A DNA stretch of 64,000 nt from Acanthochromis polyacanthus. Its lineage: Eukaryota > Chordata > Actinopteri > Pomacentridae. Of the stretch, positions 9,761 to 20,900 are shown in pieces. The notes below the pieces were generated by a model, which did not search any database, was not told the DNA's origin, and saw only the letters and a list, made by a program, of their open reading frames with translations. Position numbers and translations under genes: made by a program. Numbering within the stretch: position 1 is the stretch's first letter; each line of letters starts with the position of its first letter. The DNA is taken from positions 15,199,876 to 15,263,875 of the forward strand of contig NC_067115.1 of NCBI RefSeq assembly GCF_021347895.1. The letters run 5' to 3'.

Positions 9761-12591
9761 AACACCACCGCAGCAGAAACTCTCCTGAAGTTACGACAAA
9801 AGACAGAAAATCCCACTGTGACAAAACACAAGAGCTAAAACCTCCCTATGCAAATAATAGACGTCATCTTGAGCCCTGTACATGCTTGTGTAAACTACAT
9901 GTTTTACCTACACTACTTTGCAGTGTACTTATGCAAAGCGACATTACATAAGAGCTTCTTTCTTGTCCTCTACCTGATAACATGTGCAATCAAGGTGAAA
10001 AAAATTTATGCAAAAATGTGAGGAATGTACCTATCATGATTAAATCTTGGTCGGAGTGATGTTGTCTCTGTATGATATACCTCAGTGATACATTTAACAA
10101 AGCAGGATGATATGACGTATTCTTTTTATTTGATGTTCTTGATATAATGAATGCTTTTATAGAAATTCCCTGTATTTGACATATTGATATGCGGAAAAAA
10201 CATTTAAACATGAACAAAATCATAATTTCAGGGCCATTATTCAAAATGTTTTCTGCAATATTCCAGCCTTTGTGAATAAAAAAGAGATTGTACAATACTA
10301 CTTATAATCAGTGTTGTCAGTAGGAGATGCAGAAAATCCGTAACTCTGTTTCTATGTTTGGTCCTGCTTTGCTGCCTGGTCAGTTTCACACTGCTGGTAC
10401 TGCAGTTAACACAACAAAGGTTAGACAACTGATTAGTCTGTTGGTGTTCATTACAGAGATAAAACAACGCAATGACCTTAAGTTACATCATCTACTGTCC
10501 ATATGCTTGTACCATGGAATGATGATCTATGATGATTTATGAATAATTTTGACTAAAATGTTACCTAAACGTAGGCCACTGTATAGTCACTATGTGGTTT
10601 AGATAGGCAAATTGCTCGCCAGTCTACATTTTATTTAAATTTATATTAAGAGATTAATTTCTAGTGCTACAGCTGCAGAATAAAACTACTAAATGAGATG
10701 ATACAAAATAAATCAGAGATGCTTTAATAAAACTCCTAAAGACCATTTTGGGTCACTTCAGTGCAGTGTGATTTTTAATGTTAATGGTGGCTGCATTCCC
10801 GGTGTTGAGCGTGTTGGCTAACTGCTTTGGCTTACTGGAATGCTTAAAAGGGATGAGCCGTCATTAACAGTATTAGTTACACCCATGTTTTTTCTGTTCT
10901 GACAAATCACAATGCTGCTGTGAAAAAAGGCCACTTGTGTAATGCTGCCGTCCTTTATTTGTATTGTGTGTCTACTATGAAAGAGGCCTTTGAATGTTTC
11001 TCTGTGATGTAATTTAGTTGAAATGATAAAATGGCGGTGATAATGTTAAGGCCAGTTTGTGTTTTTTCTGCGACAGTTTGCATGGACAAGTGGACATGGA
11101 AATCAGGCACATCCACTGGAAAATCAAAGTGGACATTTGTTTCATGCACCTTATGTTTGTCATGATGAACTCCATATCCTGTGCACAACAAACGAATACA
11201 TTCTTCTCCTATCTATCAACAGGTCCCCATAATGCATACTAGTTCCTAGCTCTGTGTTGCCACCAGATGTCCTCAGATTTACCCCTCAGTTCCAGTCACC
11301 TGATTTCCATACCCCCTCTGTGCATACAAATGTGGTTGCCATCTTGGCCTTCTCAGTTGTCAAATCACTATCTTATTTTGATTGCTTATGGCAGCTGCTC
11401 TTGCAATCTAATACAAGTTTATTTCTGTTTTCGCGTTACTTCCCTGTAAGCTTGTATTTTAAGTTTAATAAAACTGTTTCTGCATGTTTGAGTCCTTCCT
11501 TTGCTCATAACATGGCTGCATATGTGTGGAATGCGTCTGTGTATGCGTACTTATGACTCTCACATGTACGCAAAGTTCACTGTCAATGTGCACCCTGCAG
11601 TATGATCTGGGCTTTGGTTCCCCATTCAACCAATCCTCATTGTGAGAAAAAAAAAAAGAAAAAGAACAGCGAGTGCTCAACGAAACAATGTTCTGCCAAA
11701 TCTGTCAGATCAAGTGTTGATCCTTTCCACAGTAGTCGTCTGCTTGGCTGAAGACCAAATTGTGCAATGACTCATCTAATTTAACCTCAGACTAGAGTTT
11801 CATGTGGTTCTCTTCCAACTAGATGGCAGATAAAGCCAACAGGCTGTGAGGTAGCAGCCTGTTAGATATGTGCAATGCTTTATACAATGTTTCCAGTTGA
11901 AAAAGGACCGTCAGATCTCCCCAAAAAGACCACCTGCACAATGACATGACAAATCCACCATTGTATTGTATAATTTCTAGTTTCCATCCTGATCTTACCA
12001 GGCTGTTTTAGTGACTGCAGCCTTAAATAGAGCTGAGCTGCTGCTGTCCAAACCTCCTTCAGGAAGAAGACTCTCTCTGCTCCTTGGATTGACAGCTTGA
12101 AGCAAAACAGACCACACAAAAGCTGACACAGATGTGAATGAGTGTGTGCGACCAGGATTTTGTAGCGTTTCTAACAAAATATGTGATTATTTTAAATTAA
12201 AATATCAGCAAATTCATACCGCGGCTGTTGATTTAACTCATGTCTTTGGTGAATTTGTCTGACAAAATTGTGGTCATAAAATCAGTATGTTATTGGCACA
12301 GGAACCATGGTTAAATGGCTCTGGAGTGACTGCCAGCTGACATGCAGTCTAAATAGGCTTTGTTGCAATTACTATTTCATACTCTGCTGTCTGACAACAG
12401 AAACAGAAAAATATGTAACTGAGACCATATTCACTGTAAACTCAGCTCAATTGAAATGCAGAGCACAGAGAGCAGAAGGAAGCAAACATATATAAACAAT
12501 GCCTGAGTTTAGGTTACACTGAAGCACAACAGGTGATGTGAAAACAGCAACTTATGCAGTCCCTGTTTAGCAGTTTCAAACTGGTTTCTCC
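9761..12591. other. litaf 3' UTR, then intergenic DNA
   Basis: The first few hundred bases are probably litaf 3' UTR, with AATAAA at about 10273. The rest is AT-rich with no exon-like structure that I recognise; the short open frames look random. Confidence 0.4.
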
Positions 12592-12599
12592 ATCTCTGA

Positions 12600-13680
12600 T
12601 AGGGTGACCATACGTCCTCTTTTGCCCGGACATGTCCTCTTTTGAGTCCAGCCGGTGTTTAAATGGTCCTTCAAATGTCCGGGTTTTTGATCTTGCCTAG
12701 CTTGAGCGCGTCACAGACCAGTGTATTTATCATTCACATTGAATGGTTCCTTTGGAAACACGCTCTGAGAGGCGGAGTTTGAGCCGAACCCCGGAATGTT
12801 TATTAATCATTCACAAAGCAGTACAGAGGCGCTCCACACTCACTCACTCCTCGCAGGCTGACAGGCAGGTAGGCACACTGCGAGAGAACACTCGAACCGA
12901 AAGAAAATGCCGAAACGCAAATGTCATTTCACTGATGAAATGCGAAAAAAGTACCCCTGTTTTCGTCCGGGTCGTGTCAAATGGGAGGCAGAATGTACAG
13001 TCTGCAAAGCTGGGACTTATGTCTCTGTGGCTAATAAGAAAAGGAAAAAGAAGGAAAAAAAGGACTGTTGACTTGAGGCATTATTTCTATATTTTTTTAA
13101 TTTGCCATTAGACACATTATTTTGAAGAATGGGGTAACTGAATATTGAAGAATAGGCTACCTCTCTTTTTTCTTTTTGTTTAATATTTTGAGGCATTATT
13201 TCTATTTTTACATAATTGATAATTAGGAGGTTATTTTGAAGAATGGTACTCTACCTCACTTTTCCTAACTAAGGTGTAAGTGTCAGACTTAAGAGAGATG
13301 ATTATTTCTTATTTTGTTAAACATCTGAATACATGTGTTCCTACACAACTTGAGTCAATAACTATTAAAGACTAGAGCATGCCATATTTGTATGTGACTG
13401 ATTATATTGTTTAGGAGAATTGCTTTAAATTAATAAATATATTATTTATAAAGCAACTGTTTGTGAGTGTTTTGGGCTATTTTTCTGTATATCCAGGTAA
13501 AGTGTTCTTTTCTGGGGAATTCAGAATATCTGTTTAACTGAGTTTGAAGCACAGAAAGCCCCCTGACCCACGGAAAACCCCTAAAAATGGGGGTGGGGGG
13601 CGGGGGGGGGGACTGAAAATTTTTCACGAGCAAGCTGGAAGTGTGTCCTCTTTTCAGAGAAACAGAATATGGTTACCCTA
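12600..13680 (+). mobile_element. hAT DNA transposon remnant with 8-bp TSD
   Basis: The element starts TAGGGTGACCATACGTCCTC and ends in an imperfect inverted copy (GTGTCCTCTTTT ... ATATGGTTACCCTA). An exact 8-bp direct repeat, ATCTCTGA, flanks it at 12592-12599 and 13681-13688; eight bases is the hAT duplication length. It holds only the first exon-sized piece of a transposase. Between about 13073 and 13255 a segment beginning TTGAGGCATTATTTCTAT is present twice in tandem with divergence. At 1.08 kb with a truncated transposase the copy is non-autonomous. Confidence 0.85.
12907..13071 (+). pseudogene. N-terminal fragment of hAT transposase
   Basis: A 54-residue open frame starts MPKRKCHFTDEMRKKYPCF and continues through a KWEAECTVCKAG zinc-knuckle-like CxxC before running into a lysine-rich end and a stop. 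Its position inside the hAT element and the RKC-F-DE-KKYP-F pattern match the start of hAT-family transposases with a BED-like N-terminus. The catalytic RNase H-like domain and the dimerisation domain are absent, so it cannot act as a transposase. Confidence 0.7.
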
Positions 13681-14137
13681 ATCTCTGAATGTCTCTCAAC
13701 ATTACAACTTCCACAGAACTCTGACCTGAGGGCATACGAGCAAAGCTAATAATGAAGTACGTTAGCCATATTAGCTGCACAATATGCTAACACTATGCAT
13801 TTTTCTATAGCTAAGGTAGCATTGCCTTAAAAAATAAAAGCAATCCACTTGGTCTTCAGTTCCTCAGACGATGGCAGTGCATGAAGACTCTTGTGTTCAC
13901 TCTTGCAGCCAACAGCAGTAAATTTAGTGTGTTCACTTTATAACTGAGATTTTAGAGTTTACAGAAGCAGAAGCTTTAAAAGATAAACAAACCTGGCTCT
14001 TTCTCAGAAGCTCATGTCACAAGCAGGGGGCATTAAAAGGGCAGGATTATGCAAAGTTTGAGCTACACAACACACATGAGCTAGATGAGCTGGACAGCAG
14101 AAGATGTTATTTTACATGTCCAAGTTGTTAACAACTA

Positions 14138-14706
14138 GCCTAGCCACGCTAGACAACCCACGGCAACAAATTTAATTCTCTGCCAGGGTGGGTCTAGTTA
14201 CCCTCCATAAGGCTCGAGGTTGGATGCTCCTAAAACTGGCCAGACCAATCACCATGAAGTGTAGAGTCAGAAGGCGGGCGTAACTAAGTGACGACAGAGG
14301 CGCGACGATTCTGACAGAAACAACCGGCGCACAATAAACAGCTATCTTTCGACTCGGCTTTGGCCACAGCCCTTAAAGATTTGAAGCTACAATTCAACTT
14401 GAAAGATAAACAAAAGAACAGAACTGAAGTGTTTCATTGAGAAAAAAGATGTATTTGGACTTATGCCGACGGGATATGGCAAATCCTTAATATACCAGTT
14501 GGCTCCGCTGGTTGGGAAGCTAATGGAACTTAGCCACAATCTGGCGCTCTAGGAACTCCGTCAGCCTATTCGTTGCGCTGATTGGTTGTATACCTACCCA
14601 ATTGCTGCAGAGTGATTTGAAAGACAACCTTTTAGCCCGCCCCCCTCCCTGTCGAGCGTCCCTAGACCCTTGTGTCTTAAGAGCTGGGTCTAGCGCGGCT
14701 AGGCTA
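14138..14706. mobile_element. TAGCCTAGCC-ended DNA transposon, copy 1, 9-bp TSD
   Basis: The terminal inverted repeats read TAGCCTAGCC(A/G)CGCTAGAC on the left, and on the right its reverse complement ending GGCTAGGCTA. An exact 9-bp duplication, GTTAACAAC, flanks the element at 14129-14137 and 14707-14715. The first 190 bp are nearly identical to the copy at 50958. The centre holds a helicase-like relic missing from the other copy. A 9-bp duplication points to a Mutator-like or related superfamily, but I cannot name the family. Confidence 0.85.
14345..14520 (+). pseudogene. RecQ-like helicase fragment inside the transposon
   Basis: Two frames that need one frameshift near 14435 read LKDLKLQFNLKDKQK and then FIEKKDVFGLMPTGYGKS followed by LIYQLAPLVGK. 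This is the start of a superfamily 2 RecQ-type helicase: a motif-0 glutamine in LKDKQ and a Walker A PTGYGKS at 14466-14486. Only about 55 residues remain, with a frameshift and no DEAH box, so it is non-functional. It could be the residue of a helicase encoded by the parent transposon, or a captured host gene piece. Confidence 0.65.
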
Positions 14707-14715
14707 GTTAACAAC

Positions 14716-16735
14716 CACAAAACAAGGAAAATAAATTGTCACCATATATGAACCCTTTAATAACTGAAGCCCTTGAGCAAAGCACACAGTCCATTGCTGC
14801 ACCTTGGTGGACTTCTTGTGCCCTGTGTGGGGGGGTGCTGTGGATGGTTGCTAGGAGATACCTGAAGGGGGATAAAGCTGGGATTATGGGATGGGCCGTA
14901 TTTAACAAGGTCCTATTGGATTGTGACCATAGCAACCACTGGATTACCCAGATTAGGTCTGATATCCTGAGTTAGTCACATTTCTCTGTCCTGTTGTCTT
15001 CTCTGTTTCTGCCGGAGTATTTCTATACACAATCGACAGATACAAAGACCAGACATAGAACTGAAATTTTTGAAACTTTTTGAAATCAGTGACTTGTAAT
15101 TAATGGTCTGTATTAGTTGTAAGGCAGACAGGGACATCAATGAGTAACATCTATGAGAGGCCAGTGGATAGTGAATTACTATCGAGAGGGGATTCAGAGG
15201 GCACTCAGATCCAGATCTATTAAAGCTGGAAGCTGTGAAGGCTGTCTGTGATAGCTGATGAAGCAAGTGAAAAATGGGGCCAATAGCTATAAATTACGTT
15301 TTATTATTAAATAAGTAATTTATTTTAGTGTATAAACTGCCAGAAAACCTTAGCCAGAAACTTGCGCAAACACCGGAAACAGGAGGAAATATCTGCCAGG
15401 AAATTAGTCCTCGCTAAGAAACAATCTGCTACATAACTCCCTGTGAAAGAACTCTTCAGAGTTTGGACACCAATTAAACAAACAAAGCATACTGTATTAA
15501 TCAAGTAAAGTCACTGGTATTTATATAGGACATTTAAAGCCAGAGGATTTGCATCCAAGTGTTTTCCACTAGAAAAAAAATGATTGCCACTATGAGTGAA
15601 CTGAATAAGTTTAAATATTGGGGTAAAGACCCCTACAGCATTGTTTATGGTGTGGATTTACCGGAATAACTTCAGCGTTAAGTGTCGAAACCCTAAAAAA
15701 TAAAAAAAATAATAAAATACTGTTTTATATATTATTAATTTTGAATATTAACCCAAATAATTGAGTATTAAAGTTATGACCCAACAAAAATATACATGAA
15801 AACCAAACAAATCAAAGGATTTCCTAGAACCTCTATGACCAAGCTTTATTTTTACGTTTATGTGTATTATTTCATGGGGGTATTTATTTTATGAGGTGGA
15901 TGTTTTTTAACCTTTGGACAGAGCCAGACTTTCCCCTTGTTTCCAACTCAACTGCTGGCTCTATCTTAATGTTGAGGGTGGTACCAATATTTTCCATCTT
16001 CTTTTTGACCAACACAGTGAATTTCCTTTAAAGAGCCAATCAGTTTCCTAAAGTTCAGGATGAGATTCTCGTGTGGAAAACCTCATTCATTATCACTTCA
16101 TTCAGCCATAATCACCAGCCAAATCAGTCACTGCTGCTTGTATGCAACACCATATCTAGATTACCTTGAATGATGCAACAGGCGTGCATCACTTCACTTA
16201 GATCTGTTTATCTGCGAGTTCATTCGTGCACCACAAACCAGCTTTGGTTTCTCCTGTCTGAGCTCACTGGAGTCTGTCAGCGCCAATTTCTCACATGCTG
16301 ATCCAAACTGACACGATTAGCTGGTACAGTGGGTGTCATGATATTCCTCATGCCAGCTCCACATGGCTGAATCATGTCTTCCAGGGTATTACGTAAGACT
16401 CTCTACGAGGACAGTCACATGGTCACAAGGCTCACCTGTGTTTACACTGACCATCTGCCTCTCCACATTCCTCCAAATCCCATCCTCACACTCCGCAACC
16501 ATCAACACACACCTCACCGCTGAAGAAACTGGTCTCATCTATCGATCAACATTGAATCTATATCTGTGAGGAAGAATTGTATAAGTGGTAAGAGGAAGAC
16601 GTGGGAGCCTGAAGGCAGGAAATAACAGCGAGATGTGCAAACGGGTGACTAATACCAGATTGACTGTGAACTGCCGTGCTGGTTTACTGTACTTATTTCC
16701 TATCTTCTTCCTGGTTAGACAGGTGCATCAGCAAA
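14716..16735. other. Intergenic, no gene recognised
   Basis: No exon structure or repeat family was identified. Open frames are short and lack recognisable motifs. Confidence 0.4.
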
Positions 16736-16817
16736 TCATACTCCCCGTGTGTGGGTGAGCAGAAGTAAGCTGGGACTGCATCTCTGTTGACTCCTCCGCA
16801 GATTCAGCGTGAAGCAG

Positions 16818-17257
16818 GGGAGAGAGAGAGAGACACAGACATGCAGACAGAATGAATAGAAAGAAGAGGACAGAGGGAGAGAGGCAGAGAGTGAGAGAGA
16901 AGAGTGAAAGCGACAGAAGATATATTTGACTGTGTGGGTGTGTGAAGTATCAAGGCATGCATCATAATTGTGGCTTCTTCTTGGAGCAGCTGGACAAGTC
17001 AATGCATCAGCAGGGCATTATTAGTCCTTCAAAGTGTATTATTTTGTACTTTGAAACAGTGGGAGCTGTGAGCGCAGTCGGCGACATTTTCAAAGACAAA
17101 ATGGAAACCGTTTTGTTTCTGCTGCCTCAAGGATTTCATTAACTGGGATTACAAAAATAAACACTTTCGCTGAAGTGATGCCGCAACTGATGCGTGGAAG
17201 AATATGATGCCTCTGCTCCATCAATAATCCAGAATTGAAGTCAACAATTAATCTGAG
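16818..17257 (+). promoter_or_regulatory. Probable 5' non-coding exon/promoter area of gprc5b-like gene
   Basis: An AG-rich purine tract (about 16818-16905) is followed by sequence ending in a strong donor, CTGAG then GTGAGTAAC, at 17257/17258. An acceptor (CTTCATCAG) at 17895-17903 precedes the coding start by 28 bp. Together they suggest a spliced 5' untranslated exon. The transcription start itself cannot be seen. Confidence 0.4.
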
Positions 17258-17931
17258 GTGAGTAACATTTTTTTCTTGATTTTTAGACCTTGTGAGGACA
17301 TTCTAGCCTCATTTGTTTGCTGTTTAAAGGTTTTCTTTTCTTTCTTTTTTTCCCCCCATTAGACTAAACGTTAAAATTAGGTTCATGTCAGTGTTCTAAT
17401 ATGGATTTATATCAGGAAGGGTCCTCACAAATAACTACAAACACAGTGTGTGTATGTCTGTGTGAGCATGCCTGTGTGTTTTTCTGTGATTTTGGGCATT
17501 GAACTCGACTTCTTAAAAGCCCAGTATGCAATGTAGTCAGCCCACGCTGTTTCCCGTTTCCATGGAAACTATGGCCCAGTGCTAAAAGCAGTTCTGTTCT
17601 GTGCGGTGGGTGCTTGAGTGTGTGTTTGTGTGTGTCTGAAAGATGAGAAACATTTCATACAACAGGTTTATTGGATCTTAACTGATATTGACCGCTGTTT
17701 CTACTGTGTTGTGAATCATGAGGATGCTGTAGGAGCTAATATACAGTTATTTACATCTACACTCACATTCCTGCCTCCCTCCTCCTGGGTTTTTCACCCA
17801 CCACAACATCACTTTTGTTGTTTATCTGTCTGTACCTTCACCTTTCTCCTTCTCTCTCTCTCTCTCTCTCTTCTTTAACTCTTTCCCTGTCTCTCTTCAT
17901 CAGTACATCTTTGTTCCTCTTTGTCTCTAAG

Positions 17932-20900
17932 ATGGCACTCAGCCCTATCATCATCTGCCTCCTGACACTAATTGGCTACGGCTCATCCCACCCCTCTCCT
18001 CCTCGGGGATGCAGTGTGGATGTGGACCCCCCCTACAGAGTGCTGTGTGACCTGGAGTCGGTCTGGGGTGTTGTTCTGGAGGCTGTGGCCTGCAGCGGTG
18101 GCGTCACCTCCCTGGTCCTCGCTGTGCTCCTGCTGGTGAAGCTGCGCTCCATTTCTGACCCTGCCAGGCGCTCTGGTCTGGGGCCTCTACTGCTGCTCCT
18201 GGGCACACTCCTTGGGCTTTTTACCATCTCTCTGGCTTTCCTGGTGGGGAAGAACCAGGCACTCTGTGTGGTTCGCAGGGCCTTCTGGGGACCCCTTTTT
18301 GCTCTCTGCTTCTCCAGCTTGTTGGTGCAGGGCGTGAGGCTCAGGAGGCTGGTGGCTGGGAAGCTGAGCCCGTCGGGCAGCACCCTGGCAGCACTCGGTC
18401 TGGCCTTGGCCTTGGTTCAAGGGATAATCTCCGCTGAATGGGTCCTGCTGACTGTAGTTAGGGAGGGTCACCCAGCCTGCGAATATCCACCTTTAGACTT
18501 CGCTCTGACATGCAGCTACACTCTGGGGCTGCTCCTCATAGCCATGGGTCTCTCTCTGGGGGTGGTTCTCTGTGGAGGAGAGCTGGCAGCAGATGGAGGA
18601 GGCAGTGGCGAAGAAGACAGAGAAGGAGAGAGTGAAAAACGGAGATGGAAGTGTAACGCCGTCTGGCTCTTTCTGTCCAGCCTGGCATCAGCACTGCTAT
18701 GGGTGGCCTGGCTGGGGTTTTACCTTTACGGCAGCCAAGCATTGAGGGGAAAGGGGAAAAGAGGAGGACAGAAAGATGTCAAAGTGCTGGATGAGCCTGC
18801 GCTAGCTGTGGCCTTGGTCATTCAGGGCTGGATCCTGCTCCTGCTCCATGCCATACCAGAGACACATCTGTGTCTCCGGAAACCTCCACAGACCAACACT
18901 CAAGATTTCTTCGACACCAGTAACACGTCTCCTCCTCCACATTTTGGAGATGATCTTCCTGCACACTCTCACCGACCCTTCCCAGAAAACCAGGCCTTTT
19001 CCATGGAGGAGCGCAGTGCAAGTAGGCCTATGTGGTTGATGTCAGTGTGTCTGTGCATGGTTGTCTAATAGAGATAAAGAGTCACTTTCAAAGGAAATTC
19101 AATTTCAACCTGGGTCTAATGCTGTCAACTAGAACTGATAAGGTGATATTTTCAGCATGTTAGATTGAATACAAAACATGTTTGGCATTTAAGTGTTTTA
19201 CAGTAAGTTATGAGACCACTGTTGCTAAGCAACTGAAAACAAAAATGAATCCTGTCTGTTTTCTCCAACAAACATAACTACCTTTCACATCAGTCAATCA
19301 AAGCCGTTTTCTTAGTGATCTTTTGCTCTGGTCAGCTGAATCCTGTTATTTACAGAAGATTTCAACAGTGACCAGGGGCTTTGTTCGTCAAGTGCCGAAG
19401 AACACTCTGTAGGTTTAAATGATATTATTACTGAATTTAAATAATTTCAGGTCTCAATCAATCAAACTTCAAATTAGAGTTAACTTAAACAAAAGATAAT
19501 AAAAAATAAAAGGACAAATTAAATGAAATATGTTAGTGAGGTTATTAAATCTCAAAATCAAAATGAGAAAAAAATAAAACATTGCAAATTATATTAATTT
19601 AAATTAACATTCACAATAAACTCGATAACAATATAATAAGAATAAAAATACTTTTAAAGCTCAGGTAATATGTGACAATCTTCTTTCAAGTTTGTAAAGC
19701 TCGAGCTTAAGCAAAATCCATCAAAAGTAGAAATTTCATTTTTAAAAATTCAAACTGAGACTAAACACTGACACTAAAAAAATCCTTAAAATTCTCCAGA
19801 AAATACTAACTTTAAAATCATCACTGCAGACAAGTTTCCCATTAGGGATGACTGCTGTAGCATCACATCACCATAAGGCCCATGTAGCATTATATACAGA
19901 AACTGTGGCTCACTTTTAGCAACTCAAAAGAATCAAAAATCTCCCTAAACCTCATGAAATGCCTGATTATCTAGCAGGATTTTCAACAGGGTGAATAATG
20001 AGTCATTTCACTTTGACTGCTCTCCAGATTTATTTGACGCCAGATGCACAGATGAGAAACTAAACCTCAAGGAACCAGGATAAACTCAAGTGAAGGCAGT
20101 GGCAGAAAGAGAGCATACAGGCTTCAGGATGCTGATGCTATTTGTTGTCCACTGTCAAGCTGATATAATAGTGAGTCATGCACAGAGGATGTAACGCAGT
20201 GTAAGCAAGACACAAGAGGATTTACTTCGTGGTTGAAAGCACAGATAGATAGGTAGAGCTTCTGTTACTTGCCTTAATGGATGATGAAAGATACATTTCA
20301 ATCTTCCTGTGTCTGAAATGTTTACAGGAGAGCTTGTGAGTAATGTATTAACATGAATGTAGAGAAGCTTACTGGTGTCAACAAACCCAAAATGTATCCA
20401 CTCCACAGTCTGTCAAAAACACACAACACTTATTAAGGTCTGGCCTCTAGTTTAGTGTAGGTTGGAGATGCAAACATTTGCTTGAGTTTCCTCCTCTGCA
20501 AGAAGGCTACTGATTCATTCAAGTGAATAAAACAGCAACAGCTATTTTAATAAGGAAAGATCCCATATTTTCCCTGAATTTTTGAGTCCCAGAGTGTCCT
20601 GCCATCATGGCTGTGATTGAGTCCACACAACCTTCCCATCAGAATTCTTGAAAGGTATCTCCACTGATGTGTCAGATTTCTCCAAAGAAATCTGTAAGTT
20701 CTATTAACAACCAATATAATGCACTCTTGCTGTATTCAAGCAAACATTAGATTAATATTGTGGGCCTGACATTACTGAGACAGATGCCACTATAACCCTG
20801 CTGTTTTATTTTGTGTATAAGTGTAAAATGTGTTCAGTGTATGTGGCTCTCCACAAGAAAGGAAAAAGCAGTGTAGTATGGCATTAATCTTTTTTTCTCA

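Noticed and set aside
17815..17931. N-terminal extension of the gprc5b-like protein
   Set aside because: The added residues come from a CT microsatellite, and a splice acceptor at 17903 shows the coding exon starts after it.
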